From the NCBI RefSeq assembly GCF_002021565.1, contig NZ_MSZX01000025.1:27-60393 (forward strand): 60,367 nucleotides of DNA, in the 5' to 3' direction. Both the position numbers and the translations under genes were made by a program. The stretch comes from Paenibacillus selenitireducens (GTDB lineage Bacteria > Bacillota > Bacilli > Paenibacillales > Paenibacillaceae). Below are positions 41,387-51,583 of this stretch, piece by piece (position 1 is the first letter of the stretch; every line of letters begins with the position of its first letter). A model generated the notes under the pieces. It had not been told where the DNA came from and did no database searches. It was given only the letters and a program-made list of their open reading frames with translations.

Positions 41387-42229
41387 CTACTTACTTTCTT
41401 TCGTTAACACGATATGGGTAAGATTGTTATCTCGAAATAGCTTCAATTCCCAGTTCATTTCTTCTGCTCTCTCTTTCATAATATTCAGACCGTAACGGTC
41501 TTTAAGTTGGAACGGATCCACTTCAAATCCTTTACCATTATCTTTTATCGTAACTCTCCAGTTATTTCTGTCCCCTTCACCTTGAACCCATCCTTTGGAC
41601 GCATCTGCATGTTTTTCAATATTTAACACGGCTTCGCGAATGCAGGCTAGAAGCTCGATCTTTTCTTTTGGCGTTAACATTTCATCTTGAAGCTCCCAGC
41701 TTACATCGATATCAACATAAACTTCTTTGGCTATTTTCTGTACTTCAACATCGAGCGCCTCATTCAAATTCAACGTGTTTACGGATGTTGCATCGTACCT
41801 CAAATTAGAAATGGCTTGACGCACATAACGATTCACCTCATGAACTGTCTTTCGAATATTATAAATATCGTGATGTTGCGACTGCTGCTCTTTGTTCTTT
41901 TCCAATCGATCTATCTTTACGGATAGTAAAAAAAGTGATTGTGCAATCCCATCATGGAGTTCTTTGGCTAAGTTTTCTCTAGCTTCTAAAGCAGCTTTGG
42001 CTGTCCTTTCATGTTCTAATTCACGTCGAATTCGCTCTAACATGTGAAAAAGCTTATTTAATAATGTCACACTCACGACATAAACGATGAAAGGGGTAAG
42101 CCAATTCCCAACATCCATAGAAATATAAGGTAGTAAGAACTGGTGCCTAACATATTCCCATAGCCCTACGGTTATTGTGGGAATAAACAATATCATCCAC
42201 TTTATTTGTTTGTACGTCATGTTGTTCAC
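41387..42229 (-). CDS. Sensor histidine kinase, HisKA_3 type, without adjacent regulator
   Basis: 280 residues. Two short N-terminal membrane helices (about 10-26 and 43-60), a coiled-coil linker, the phospho-acceptor His92 in LAKELHDGIAQSLF, and an ATPase domain with IREAVLNIEKHADAS and DNGKGFEVD. It belongs to the NarX/LiaS class, whose partners are LuxR-type regulators, but no response regulator is encoded next to it in this window. It precedes nosD by 45 bases and may lead the operon. Confidence 0.85.
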   Translation of the reverse strand: MNNMTYKQIKWMILFIPTITVGLWEYVRHQFLLPYISMDVGNWLTPFIVYVVSVTLLNKLFHMLERIRRELEHERTAKAALEARENLAKELHDGIAQSLFLLSVKIDRLEKNKEQQSQHHDIYNIRKTVHEVNRYVRQAISNLRYDATSVNTLNLNEALDVEVQKIAKEVYVDIDVSWELQDEMLTPKEKIELLACIREAVLNIEKHADASKGWVQGEGDRNNWRVTIKDNGKGFEVDPFQLKDRYGLNIMKERAEEMNWELKLFRDNNLTHIVLTKESK

Positions 42230-42522
42230 CTTTCTTCAGACTTGAATATCATTTTTCAATATTGTCAGTATAGCGATATTGTAGAAATTACAGTTGACTC
42301 GATAGGGCTATTTTTCGCATTAAATATTGAATAATTTGTGATCATTGTCATTTCATTCATAATAAAAGCGAGGTTTCTCCAACTCCGCATCAAATTACCA
42401 TAAAAGGTCACCGCCGGACCGTACTGTTCCGCCGCTTTAGCTTTTACACTAGAGATGGCTGCCTTCCGGCTGCCATATTAGGCAAAGATAAAGAAAGTTG
42501 CAGTGAAAAGGAGGTTTTTCGG
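42230..42522. other. Divergent intergenic region
   Basis: 293 bases between the histidine kinase (leftward) and oxidoreductase (rightward) starts. AT-rich on the left and GC-richer from about 42400, marking a compositional change. An AAAAGGAGG site lies at the right end. TTGTGATCATTGTCA near 42336 has a loose FNR/CRP-like look but is not symmetrical enough to call. Confidence 0.5.
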
Positions 42523-44097
42523 ATGAGTAAAGAAATGCATGCTGATATCATAATTGTCGGAGGCGGAACCGGCGGTACGGCGGCGGCGCTTGCGGCGGCC
42601 AAATCCGGAAAAAGGGTCATTATGACCGAAGAAACCGGGTGGATTGGTGGTCAGCTGACCAGCCAGGCGGTGCCGCCCGATGAGCATCCATGGATCGAAT
42701 CGTTCGGCTGCACAGCAAGCTATCGATCATTCAGGGAAGGAGTCCGCCAGTACTACAGAACCTTTTTTCCTTTAAAGGACGACGGGCGAGGAGCCGTTCC
42801 GCTGAACCCCGGCGGCGGTATCGTCAGCAGGCTTTGCCATGAGCCGCGCGCGGCGCTGGCCGTGCTGGAGCAAATGCTGGCGCCATACATCCACAGCGGA
42901 CGATTGATTATTTTGCACCGGCATACATTGCTGAAGGTCGAAACGTCCGGCGACCGGATTGAGAGCGTCACCGTTCAATGCAGCGTAACCGGTGATTTGA
43001 CCGAGCTCATCGCGCCTTTTTACCTGGACGCCACGGAATGTGGCGACCTTCTTCCCGCAGCCGGCATCGAATATGTGACAGGAGCGGAGTCTCAAAGCCA
43101 GACAGGCGAACCCCATGCCGTGGAAGGGGAGCCGCAGCCGATGGATATGCAGGGCTTCACCTGGTGTTATGCGCTGGATTATGCCGAAGATGAAGACCAT
43201 ACGATCGACAAACCGGAGCAGTATTCCTTTTGGCGCGACTACAAGCCGGCGTTTTGGCCGGATCGTCTGCTCAGCTTGACCGGTGTCAAGCCGTCGACGA
43301 TGGAGCCTGTCTCTTACGAGCTGTTTCCCGGCTTCGGCAAATTTTCGCTGTACGAATACCGCCAAATTTTGAATCCCTCCTTGTTTCGGGGCGGGCTGTT
43401 CGGCAGCCCCGTCACGCTCGTGAACTGGCCGCAAAACGATTACTGGCTCGGACCGGTCATCGACGTAAGCGAAGAGGAACGAAATCGCCATTTCTATGGA
43501 TCGAAGCAGCTGAGCCTCTCCCTGCTCTACTGGCTTCAGACTGAGGCTCCCCGTCCAGACGGGGGCCAGGGCTATCCCGGCCTGCGCCTCCGCCCGGATG
43601 TCGTCGGCACCGGTGACGGCCTGGCGATGTATCCGTACATACGCGAATCCAGACGGATTCATGCCGAATTTACGGTGCTTGAACAGCATGTAGCCGCCGA
43701 ATGCCGTCCGGACGGACGTGCGGAAATGTTCCGCGATTCGGTGGGCATCGGATGCTACCGCATAGATCTGCATCCGAGCACCGGCGGCCAGCCTTACATC
43801 GACATCTCCTCGTTGCCCTTTCAAATTCCGCTCGGCAGCCTCATTCCGAAACGGGTCGTCAATATGCTTGCCGCCTGCAAAAATATCGGGGTCACCCATA
43901 TCACGAACGGCTGCTACCGTCTCCATCCCGTGGAGTGGAATATCGGAGAAGCCGCAGGATACTGCGCGAGCTACTGCCTCGACCGCGGGCTTATTCCTTC
44001 CGCCGTGCGGAACGACGAAGCTGAGCTGGCCGATTTTCAGCGGCGGCTCAGCCAAGAGGGGATCGAGCTTGCGTGGCCGTCCATTCACGCGGTCTGA
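42523..44097 (+). CDS. FAD-dependent oxidoreductase (PF12831 type)
   Basis: 524 residues. N-terminal dinucleotide-binding fold ADIIIVGGGTGGTAAALAAA followed by the acidic end TEE, then GWIGGQLTSQAVPPDEHPWI, a family hallmark; VTGAESQSQTGEP follows a DATECGDLL motif, and a C-terminal FAD-contacting segment NGCYRLHPVEWNIGEAAGYCA closes the domain. Family members are often encoded beside polysaccharide-uptake loci, as here, but the substrate is not known. Cytosolic, no signal peptide. Confidence 0.85.
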   Translation: MSKEMHADIIIVGGGTGGTAAALAAAKSGKRVIMTEETGWIGGQLTSQAVPPDEHPWIESFGCTASYRSFREGVRQYYRTFFPLKDDGRGAVPLNPGGGIVSRLCHEPRAALAVLEQMLAPYIHSGRLIILHRHTLLKVETSGDRIESVTVQCSVTGDLTELIAPFYLDATECGDLLPAAGIEYVTGAESQSQTGEPHAVEGEPQPMDMQGFTWCYALDYAEDEDHTIDKPEQYSFWRDYKPAFWPDRLLSLTGVKPSTMEPVSYELFPGFGKFSLYEYRQILNPSLFRGGLFGSPVTLVNWPQNDYWLGPVIDVSEEERNRHFYGSKQLSLSLLYWLQTEAPRPDGGQGYPGLRLRPDVVGTGDGLAMYPYIRESRRIHAEFTVLEQHVAAECRPDGRAEMFRDSVGIGCYRIDLHPSTGGQPYIDISSLPFQIPLGSLIPKRVVNMLAACKNIGVTHITNGCYRLHPVEWNIGEAAGYCASYCLDRGLIPSAVRNDEAELADFQRRLSQEGIELAWPSIHAV

Positions 44098-44212
44098 AAG
44101 GCTGCAAGGGAACTGGCGCTTTGAAGTATACCGGTAATCGGCTATCTGTTCTCGACGCCTGCGCTTTCCATACAAAGGCGGGTACATGCAGGATGACATC
44201 TCCCCAACGGTA

Positions 44213-44262
44213 AAAAGAGGCATTCCCGGGTCTGAAAAGACCGGCGGGAATGCCTCTTTAAG
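44213..44262. terminator. Bidirectional terminator
   Basis: AAAGAGGCATTCCC pairs with GGGAATGCCTCTTT around an inner GGTCT/AGACC pairing, with A and T tails on both sides. It separates the convergent oxidoreductase and SLH-protein genes. Confidence 0.9.
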
Positions 44263-44318
44263 TTCGTGATTAAAATTGGATTTATGTCGGCAATAAGCGC
44301 CGGATGTAAGAGCTATTC

Positions 44319-47300
44319 TTATTCACGGCCGTTAATATATCCGACAAGCTGCAGCAAACGCTTCAGCACGACAGCCGATTCGGCCCGTGTCGAAGGGGCG
44401 TCCGGAGCGAAATGACCGGAGGAACGCCCTTGCATCAGCCCGGAGTGCACCGCCGCGGCGACGGCCGGCCCGGACCAGGAAGCGATGGCTTCGGCATCTT
44501 GAAACCGCTCCAGAATGGCCGGGAGTTCGCCTCCCGTTTCCAATCTGCCTCCCGTAAGCTCCACGGCACGCGCCAGCAGAAGACTCATCTGCTCCCGCGT
44601 AATGCTTTCGTCCGGACGGAACTCTCCGTTCCGGTAGCCGTCAATGAGCCCTGAAGCCGCGGCCGCCGTGACCGCTCCGGCAAACCAATCGTCCCCACTC
44701 ACATCGCTGAACCCGGATTCTTTCGACGCCGTATCGTCCAGCCCGAGCGCCCGGACGAGCAGAGACGTAAACTCCGCCCGGGTCACCGGCCGGTTCGGAG
44801 CGAACGCTTCCCCGCTTTCTCCTTGGACCAATCCCTTGGAAGCAAGCTCTTCGATCTCCCAAGCAGCCCAGTGGCCCTTCAGATCCTGGAACCTCTTTTC
44901 CTTCTGCACAACCGCCAATATTCCACCGGCCTGCAATCTCAGCTTGGCAGGGCCTCCTTCTTTGGAACCTGACAAGACGGCCGGGATAAAGGCAAGCTGA
45001 TCCTGTGTATACCTAAAGGCCCCGGTATGCCCAGGCCCATCCGTTCCGTTTACCGGCAGCGTCAGCACGGCATATCCTTGCTTGAAACGGGACAACTCTT
45101 CCGATTTCTGCCCTTTTCTCAGTGCAAAATTCACCTTGACGGAGGATAGCAGCTTTGCTCCGTCCTCCTTGGACAGCCGGGCCTTCAACGCTGACGCCTC
45201 GGCCTCGGCAAGCCTACCGATGGTGACCGTCAGCAGCTCGGCTTCCGGTTTCGCCGATAATTCCGCCTTCAAGGAAGCAAGCGGCAACTCCAGACGGCCA
45301 GATTGAGTCTCCAACACAAGCGTCCCGGATGATATTTTCTGCAGCGCCGTGTGCAATCCGCTGACCGGCAGGCTCAGCTCCACGGTGTCCCCAGCTTCTT
45401 TTACCCCATATATCAGCTCAGGCTTCTTCGCGCTTTCTTTTACTAACCGCTCCAGCTCCTGCAGCATCGGCTCAAGCTGGACATCGGCGCGGACAACAAT
45501 GCGTCCATCCGTCCCGGTCTCTTTGGTCATCTTGATCCGTTCGGGAGCTGACGGCTTTCCGGGGTTCCCGGAGTTCCCGGAATTTCCGGGATTGCTCGGT
45601 CCACCGCCGTTGTCCCCGCCCGTCGTCCGGGTCATCTCGATCGTTTTGCTGTTGGTTTTCAGCCCATCCACATACACCTCGAACGTGACCGCATTAGCTC
45701 CCGGAGATAGCGGGATGACGGCGGAAAATTCCCCATTCGTCTTCACGTCGGCCTTCTGGCCGTTAAACCGTACCTCCACTTTGCCGGGACCGAGCACTTC
45801 CGCGCGCCCCTCGACCTTTACCCGGTTGTCCGCGATCTGCTTCCCTTCATCGTCCAGCAGCCCGCTGAGCACGGCCGAACGAACCTGATCTCCTTTATTG
45901 TACGCATTCGCCACAAGCTGGCGTTTGGTCCGCACGCCCGAAGGATCTATGGAGGAGATGACAAATCCTCCCAGCGGAATCACACTGTTATTCTCCTCCG
46001 GTGACCCCCAGTTCCACTGGATCGCCTGCTCCCGGTTAGCCACATGAGTCACTTCCCCGGAGGCGTTCACGACGACTTCCACGCCGAAGTGGTTCGTTCC
46101 CGTGGAATATCCGAAGGTGTCGGTCATCACGTTAATGTTGCCTTCTACCCGATTGACGTTATAAAAATCCCCTTCAAGGAAGCCGTCCGGGTTTCCGGGG
46201 AGGCTCATGCCCAGCTGATAGTCCTTGACCCAATCCTTGTCCTGAAGCGATGCCGTGATCACGGGCCAGTTCACCATCGAAGCGTCAAACAGCATCAGGC
46301 CGTTCGTGCTGCCAAGTCCGGCCTGGAACACTTCGCGCTGCACAGCCGGTTCCTGTACGTTATTCAAGGCGATGCCCGCGTACAGCGGAATTTCCCCGTT
46401 GGTCACGATATTGCCGAGGGTAATGTACTTTTTGACCTCGCTGCTCGTGGTCTGGTAGGCACCGATCATCAGATAATCCAAACTTTCAATGTAACCCGTA
46501 TCGTAGTAGGCCGGCGTATAAACCGATTCATCCGGCATCCCGAGTCGAGGATCGAAACGGAAGTTTTTGCTGCCCCAGTTCACGCCGTTCAAATAATACG
46601 TCTCATACCAGGAGCCGACGTAAGAGGATACCTGAATGTTTCTTCCGGTGGAAGCTTCATAAGAATCGACGAGGCTTTTCACTTCCCCGAAAAAGCTTTG
46701 GATCGTAGCCGAGCGGAACTCCCACCAGTCCTGAATCAGCGGTCCATACACGCGAACCGACTGATCGTAGTAAAAAATGTCGTTCGGCCAGTTGACCAGT
46801 TGTTTGCCTCTCGCCTGAAGAAACTGCTCGAATTGGGCCCTCGTTTCGACGCTAAAATCGGCACCCTCGTTGTCATATCGTCCCCTGTCGTGGACGACGC
46901 CATCAACCTGATAGTTTTTGATGATTTCTTCAAATGTTTTGAGCTGGTACTGCCGGACTTCTTCGTTCGAAGGATTGACGAAGGCGACCAATCCCTGCTT
47001 GGCGCTTTCCCGGAGGCGCTTGATCTCCCCGTTGTTTTCGGCCAAATGAACCCGTTCCTCCCAGTCCAAATGATCGTTCAGGACAGCGAATTCCTGATAA
47101 GCGATGGACCCTTCCGCAAAATCATTGATCGCCGCATGAATTTTTAGACCCAGCGCGTGGCCGTGCGTAATGAATTCCTGCAGCAGGTCCAGATCGGGAT
47201 TGCTTCCGGCTTTTTGCGGCGCCTTGATCTCGCTCACATAAGGACGTCCGGTCAAATCGTTCTTTTGGTAGGAGACAAAGCCCTCCACTCCCTTGACGTC

Positions 47301-48989
47301 CAGCACGATGGAAGTGACACCGGCTTGCTTCGCCTGCTCCAGAAACTCCCGCACTTGGTCGGTGGTTTGGAACCTTCTCGCGTTGGACGCCTGGTCCACC
47401 CACAAAATAACATCCTTCTGCGTTGAAAATCCGGGACGGTTGAATATCGCAAGACTCCTCGCATCCTGCTGCGCGCCGCGCTTCAAGACCTTAACGTCCA
47501 CATAATTCGTTCCTGATTGGAGCGGAACCGAATAGGAGAAGGAGCCGTCGGGTGCAAATGGGATCTTCGCATCATTCACCGTAAGCTCGAAGGCTGACGG
47601 ATCGTCGATATTTTCAATAACCCCCTTAATTTCCGTCTGGGGATCGGTAACCGTGTACATCGGCGGATTTTCAAGCTTCAGCCTGGCAATAAAGCCATTG
47701 CCGCTTCTCAAATCCATGACGGCGACGACCTCCCCGTTCTTGCGCAGCTTGATCATGTCGCCGGCTTTGAATTTTTCGGCCAGGAAGCGCTTGATGTCAT
47801 TGCCCGTGTAGCTGTTGTCCTGGGCCATGAGCACATACCCGTCCTCCGGGATCGCCAGCTCGGTCGGGCCCGTCCAGACTGGAGGCTTTCCGCCCACGGA
47901 CGGATTGACCACCTGAACGACCCGATTGTTTCCGTCTACCAGAACCGCCACGTTATACTTGGGCACAAGCAGCGAAGCACCAAAATCGCGGGTGTATAAG
48001 GCAATAATATTTTCGATACCGGTGACGTCTTTGTCGATAAAGTCCAGCTTTTTGCGCGGCCCCTTAATGCCGATCGTAATATCGGCCGGCGCGGCCTCCA
48101 CCTCGATGTAATCCTCGGTTTGGCCCGCCGTATCGTACACGGCATTCAGGGTAACGGAAGCCTGCTCGGCTTCGCCCTCCCACAGCCGGACCGTCACCGT
48201 GTTCGGCCCCGGATGCAGGTAAACATCCAGCTTGAAGCTTCCGCTGGCCGTAAGGGGTGCCTCCTTGTCATTGACCGTAACGCGCATCGATTTGCCCTCC
48301 ATGTAGTTTTTCACGTAGCCGGATACCTCCACCAGCGGGATGGTTACCGTCGTGTCTGGCGGGGTATTGAGCACAAGCTCGGGTTTCTCCACGGGTTCGG
48401 GCTCCGGATTCGGCTCGGGCTCCGGTGCCTGCGTCAGAAAATCCGCCGCCGTCACTTCGACGCCGCCGCGTTTCAGCTTGATCCGATCCCCAGCCTCATA
48501 ATGCAGGAACAACGGCTTCCGGTATCCGGAATCGTCCCACGAGCCGTCGCCGGCAAGAACGATATAGCCGCCTTCCGGAATCATGACATGTTCCTCCGGA
48601 TCCCATGCATTCGGCGGATCTCCATCGGGCCCGTGTTTTTTCTGCACCACGCCGGCGGCATCCACCACGAGGGCAACGTTCTGCTCCCGGATGAACACAT
48701 CATTATCGTACACGTCATTCGTCACCCGGGCACCATGCGTGAACAAAGCCAGATAACCGGATTTTTGAGACAACGCCTCCTCCCCGGGGTTGATATCCGT
48801 CAGTTCCAGGATGGTACCTTCATCTTTGGAAACAAGGGTTACGGGATCGGTTGCGGCCGCAGGCGTATTTTCTCTGCCTCCCGTATCGAAAGCATCCGCA
48901 GCTGCCGCGGGCGCTCCCAAGGTTACCGAAGAGATTATCAGGACCAAACTCAGCAGAGCGGCCATACGTCTTCGGAAATTCAACTTCAT
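44319..48989 (-). CDS. Large SLH-anchored surface protein with GHL10 (DUF187-like) domain
   Basis: About 1556 residues. Signal peptide (about 1-32, ending PAAAADA); two N-terminal repeats of a beta domain, each with an I-P-E-D/G-G-Y-V/I-L/V motif and a following GDxIKLxxxG; Glu-Pro-rich linker; bacterial Ig-like segments; GHL10-type TIM barrel at about 525-915 (VTSIVLDVKG, DGVVHDRGRYDN, YLMIGAYQTT); more beta domains; a Gly/Asn/Pro linker; then three SLH repeats at about 1370-1550. Wall-bound by SLH, so it acts outside the cell, probably on a glycan. Start chosen at 48989 behind AAAGGTGG. Follows the sugar-import genes on the same strand. Confidence 0.88.
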   Translation of the reverse strand: MKLNFRRRMAALLSLVLIISSVTLGAPAAAADAFDTGGRENTPAAATDPVTLVSKDEGTILELTDINPGEEALSQKSGYLALFTHGARVTNDVYDNDVFIREQNVALVVDAAGVVQKKHGPDGDPPNAWDPEEHVMIPEGGYIVLAGDGSWDDSGYRKPLFLHYEAGDRIKLKRGGVEVTAADFLTQAPEPEPNPEPEPVEKPELVLNTPPDTTVTIPLVEVSGYVKNYMEGKSMRVTVNDKEAPLTASGSFKLDVYLHPGPNTVTVRLWEGEAEQASVTLNAVYDTAGQTEDYIEVEAAPADITIGIKGPRKKLDFIDKDVTGIENIIALYTRDFGASLLVPKYNVAVLVDGNNRVVQVVNPSVGGKPPVWTGPTELAIPEDGYVLMAQDNSYTGNDIKRFLAEKFKAGDMIKLRKNGEVVAVMDLRSGNGFIARLKLENPPMYTVTDPQTEIKGVIENIDDPSAFELTVNDAKIPFAPDGSFSYSVPLQSGTNYVDVKVLKRGAQQDARSLAIFNRPGFSTQKDVILWVDQASNARRFQTTDQVREFLEQAKQAGVTSIVLDVKGVEGFVSYQKNDLTGRPYVSEIKAPQKAGSNPDLDLLQEFITHGHALGLKIHAAINDFAEGSIAYQEFAVLNDHLDWEERVHLAENNGEIKRLRESAKQGLVAFVNPSNEEVRQYQLKTFEEIIKNYQVDGVVHDRGRYDNEGADFSVETRAQFEQFLQARGKQLVNWPNDIFYYDQSVRVYGPLIQDWWEFRSATIQSFFGEVKSLVDSYEASTGRNIQVSSYVGSWYETYYLNGVNWGSKNFRFDPRLGMPDESVYTPAYYDTGYIESLDYLMIGAYQTTSSEVKKYITLGNIVTNGEIPLYAGIALNNVQEPAVQREVFQAGLGSTNGLMLFDASMVNWPVITASLQDKDWVKDYQLGMSLPGNPDGFLEGDFYNVNRVEGNINVMTDTFGYSTGTNHFGVEVVVNASGEVTHVANREQAIQWNWGSPEENNSVIPLGGFVISSIDPSGVRTKRQLVANAYNKGDQVRSAVLSGLLDDEGKQIADNRVKVEGRAEVLGPGKVEVRFNGQKADVKTNGEFSAVIPLSPGANAVTFEVYVDGLKTNSKTIEMTRTTGGDNGGGPSNPGNSGNSGNPGKPSAPERIKMTKETGTDGRIVVRADVQLEPMLQELERLVKESAKKPELIYGVKEAGDTVELSLPVSGLHTALQKISSGTLVLETQSGRLELPLASLKAELSAKPEAELLTVTIGRLAEAEASALKARLSKEDGAKLLSSVKVNFALRKGQKSEELSRFKQGYAVLTLPVNGTDGPGHTGAFRYTQDQLAFIPAVLSGSKEGGPAKLRLQAGGILAVVQKEKRFQDLKGHWAAWEIEELASKGLVQGESGEAFAPNRPVTRAEFTSLLVRALGLDDTASKESGFSDVSGDDWFAGAVTAAAASGLIDGYRNGEFRPDESITREQMSLLLARAVELTGGRLETGGELPAILERFQDAEAIASWSGPAVAAAVHSGLMQGRSSGHFAPDAPSTRAESAVVLKRLLQLVGYINGRE

Positions 48990-49019
48990 AACATAACCAC
49001 CTTTCACTGCATATTTTTA

Positions 49020-49050
49020 GGAAAAAAGCAGCCGCGAACGCAAGCTGCTT
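49020..49050 (-). terminator. Terminator after the solute-binding protein gene
   Basis: AAGCAGC (49026-49032) pairs with GCTGCTT (49044-49050), followed on the minus strand by six T. It lies between the solute-binding protein and the SLH protein, so the latter may be only partly co-transcribed. Confidence 0.8.
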
Positions 49051-49065
49051 GTAAAACTTCCTTTT

Positions 49066-50556
49066 TTATTTTTTCGTCTGATACCACTCATTAGCGGCCT
49101 TCACCATATCGGCTCCGCCTTCCGCGCGCCATTGCTGCAGGAACGTATCGTAGTTTTCCAAAGGCTCAGCACCGCTGATGAATTTCAGCACATTATCATC
49201 GAGCAGCGTTTTGAGCTTCAGCGTATTTTTCGAAACGGCATCAATCGGAGGTGCAAGGGACATCGGGTCAATCACGATAATGCCCTCGGCATTTTTCTGG
49301 AACGTTTCAAAATAATTCTGAAGCACCGGATCCTTCCGGACACGGGCCTGCCAATAGATCGGGTACTTCTCCTCGTCAACGCCGGTGATGAACGCACTGG
49401 CATTGCCCAGATCTTCATTGAATTTAGGAAGAATAGGATAATATTTGCCGTCCTTCACCTCATGGTGAACGCCTTCTTGACCGATGGCTAGTCCTTTGAA
49501 CGTCTCCGGTTCCAGCTTCGCGTTCAGGAAGTTCATCGCCTCTTCCTTGTTTTTGGAGGATTTCGGAATGGCAATGAACCAGCTGGTTTTCGTGTCTGCT
49601 CCGGTGACAGCTTTACCATCTTTCCCTTTCAAATAAGGGATGACCGTTACTTTGGCATCCGGAAAGCTCTGATTCAGCGCGGAAATCGTGCTGCCCGCGT
49701 TCCACCAGGCCAGCTTATAAACGGCTGCCTTGCCGGTTGCAAATTTCTCAATCGCTTTTTGCGCCGTGTTGATCGGCATTTCCGTATCCAGCAACCCTTC
49801 TTTATACAATTTGTTCATAAAGGCCAGGGTTTCTTTCATTTCCGGAAGCTCGGCCTTGTGCATCAGCTTGCCGTCAACCTCTTTCCAGTCGGTCAGCACG
49901 CCGAACGTCGCCGCGATATCGCCATAGATGGAGTCCTTGCTGCCGGTGAGCGGGATGATGTTTTTCTTTTCCTTAATCGTTTTCAGCACGTTATACAGCT
50001 CATCCGCCGTGGTCGGAATCGACAGGCCCAGCTCATCCAGCCAATCCTGGCGTACGACCAGCTCCTCGCCGACGCTCACGCCCGCCCCCGTTTCCGGAAT
50101 GGCGTACTTCTTGCCGTCGATGGTCGCGCTGCCCCACGATTCCGGTTTGATCGCCTGATTGATGTAATTGCCGTGGGCGGCAAGCAGATCATCGATCGGC
50201 TCCAGCGCGCCCGCCGTCGCGAGATTGTAGAATTGCTCGGAATTCAGCTTCATCACATCAAAGCTTTCTTTGTTGGCCATGAGCAAATTCAGCTTTTCAT
50301 TCCCATTTTCCGCCGGGAGCATTTCGTACTTGACGTTGTATCCCGTCTTCTCGTTAATGTACTGGCTTGTGTACTCCTTGGCCGGATCAAACAGCCCGTA
50401 CTGCATGATCATGCGGATCTCCTTCTTGCTGTCTCCTCCCTTCGGCCCCTCTGAAGAGGCTCCTGACGACTCCGGCTTTGAAGCTCCCCCGCCGCAGCCG
50501 GACACCGCTAAACTCAGACCCAGAAACGCGGCAAGCATCGTTTTTCTTTTTCTCAT
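49066..50556 (-). CDS. Extracellular solute-binding lipoprotein (carbohydrate ABC importer)
   Basis: 496 residues. Lipoprotein signal MRKRKTMLAAFLGLSLAVSG ending at Cys21, then a Gly/Ser-rich tether. Body typical of the LplA-type family 1 binding proteins: NEKLNLLMANKESFDVMKLN, EPIDDLLAAHGNYINQAI, VVRQDWLDELGLSIPTTADELY, and a C-terminal WYQTKK. Binds an oligosaccharide and passes it to the two permeases encoded just upstream in the same operon. No ATPase gene is present, as is usual for this class (shared MsmX-like ATPase elsewhere). Confidence 0.9.
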   Translation of the reverse strand: MRKRKTMLAAFLGLSLAVSGCGGGASKPESSGASSEGPKGGDSKKEIRMIMQYGLFDPAKEYTSQYINEKTGYNVKYEMLPAENGNEKLNLLMANKESFDVMKLNSEQFYNLATAGALEPIDDLLAAHGNYINQAIKPESWGSATIDGKKYAIPETGAGVSVGEELVVRQDWLDELGLSIPTTADELYNVLKTIKEKKNIIPLTGSKDSIYGDIAATFGVLTDWKEVDGKLMHKAELPEMKETLAFMNKLYKEGLLDTEMPINTAQKAIEKFATGKAAVYKLAWWNAGSTISALNQSFPDAKVTVIPYLKGKDGKAVTGADTKTSWFIAIPKSSKNKEEAMNFLNAKLEPETFKGLAIGQEGVHHEVKDGKYYPILPKFNEDLGNASAFITGVDEEKYPIYWQARVRKDPVLQNYFETFQKNAEGIIVIDPMSLAPPIDAVSKNTLKLKTLLDDNVLKFISGAEPLENYDTFLQQWRAEGGADMVKAANEWYQTKK

Positions 50557-50645
50557 GCGTTAACCTCCTTGGAATGGGATAACCGTTAAACCGAACCCTT
50601 GTTTAAGAGGGCATCACCGCCTTTATGGAATGATCTTTTCCCTCT

Positions 50646-51569
50646 TCAGCCCTTGACCGAGCCGACCAGCACGCCCTTGACGAAATATTTCTGCAGGAAC
50701 GGATACACGAGCAGAATCGGGATGGTCGCGAGCAGAATGGACGACGCTTGAATCGATTGCGGGGTCCTGTTGATGGCCAGATCCACGTTATTTTTCAAAA
50801 AATCTCCGCTAGAAGAAACGATCAACTCCTTCAGGTACAATTGGAGCGGCTTAAGCTCCGGATCGGTAATGTAAATCATGGCGGCAAAATAATCGTTCCA
50901 GAAGGCAACCGCAAAAAACAGCGCGATCGTGGCGAGTACCGGTAGGGAAAGCGGAAGCATGATGTGAATCAAAATCCGAATATTTCCCGCGCCGTCCAGC
51001 TTACCTGATTCCTCCAACGAGTCCGGCAGCCCCTCGAAGTAATTTTTGATGATCAGCATATTGAAAACGTTTACCATTGCGGGTAAAAATAAAACCGGCA
51101 ACGTGTTGACCAAATTCAGGTTGTGCATAAGTAGATACGTTGGAATCAAACCGCCGCTGAACAGCATCGTGAACACGAACATGAGCAGCAGCCATTTTCT
51201 CCCGCGCAGCCGGATCTTAGAAAGAGGATAGGCGGTCATCGTGGTCATGATCAAGCTAAGCCCCGTTCCGATCACGGTCAGCAGCACAGACGTTTTCAGG
51301 GAAGTCAGGAACAACGAGTCCTGCAGTACATATTTGTAGGTTTCAAATTGAATGCCGACCGGGAATAGCCCGACACGCCCAGACACCACCGCCTCCTCGC
51401 TGCTGAGGGATTTTGCCAATAAGTTAATAAAAGGAACCAGTGTCGTAATCCCGATCAGGATGAAAACGCAGTAATTGATTACGGTAAAAACTTTCTCTCC
51501 CATGGAAGGTTTGATGGAGTTAACCCCTGCACCCGCGGAAATGGTTTTTAAATCAAGATCCTGTCTCAT
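50646..51569 (-). CDS. Carbohydrate ABC transporter permease, LplC/YtcP type
   Basis: 307 residues, six membrane helices. The EAA loop is ENYFEGLPDSLEESGKLDGAG-like (NYFEGLPDSLEESGKLDGA), which contacts the ATPase. The KGVLVGSVKG ending is typical of LplC. Starts 14 bases after the partner permease. Confidence 0.92.
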   Translation of the reverse strand: MRQDLDLKTISAGAGVNSIKPSMGEKVFTVINYCVFILIGITTLVPFINLLAKSLSSEEAVVSGRVGLFPVGIQFETYKYVLQDSLFLTSLKTSVLLTVIGTGLSLIMTTMTAYPLSKIRLRGRKWLLLMFVFTMLFSGGLIPTYLLMHNLNLVNTLPVLFLPAMVNVFNMLIIKNYFEGLPDSLEESGKLDGAGNIRILIHIMLPLSLPVLATIALFFAVAFWNDYFAAMIYITDPELKPLQLYLKELIVSSSGDFLKNNVDLAINRTPQSIQASSILLATIPILLVYPFLQKYFVKGVLVGSVKG

Positions 51570-51583
51570 CGTGCTCCCCTCCT

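Noticed and set aside
42336-42352. FNR/CRP-type site before the histidine kinase
   Set aside because: Only one half matches the consensus; too weak to claim oxygen control of the nos genes.
42772-44223. 483-residue minus-strand frame opposite the FAD oxidoreductase
   Set aside because: GC-rich shadow of a real gene with normal family motifs on the plus strand.
46044-49094. Long plus-strand frames of 367 and 324 residues opposite the SLH protein
   Set aside because: Antisense shadows of a clear multidomain surface protein; no family signal of their own.
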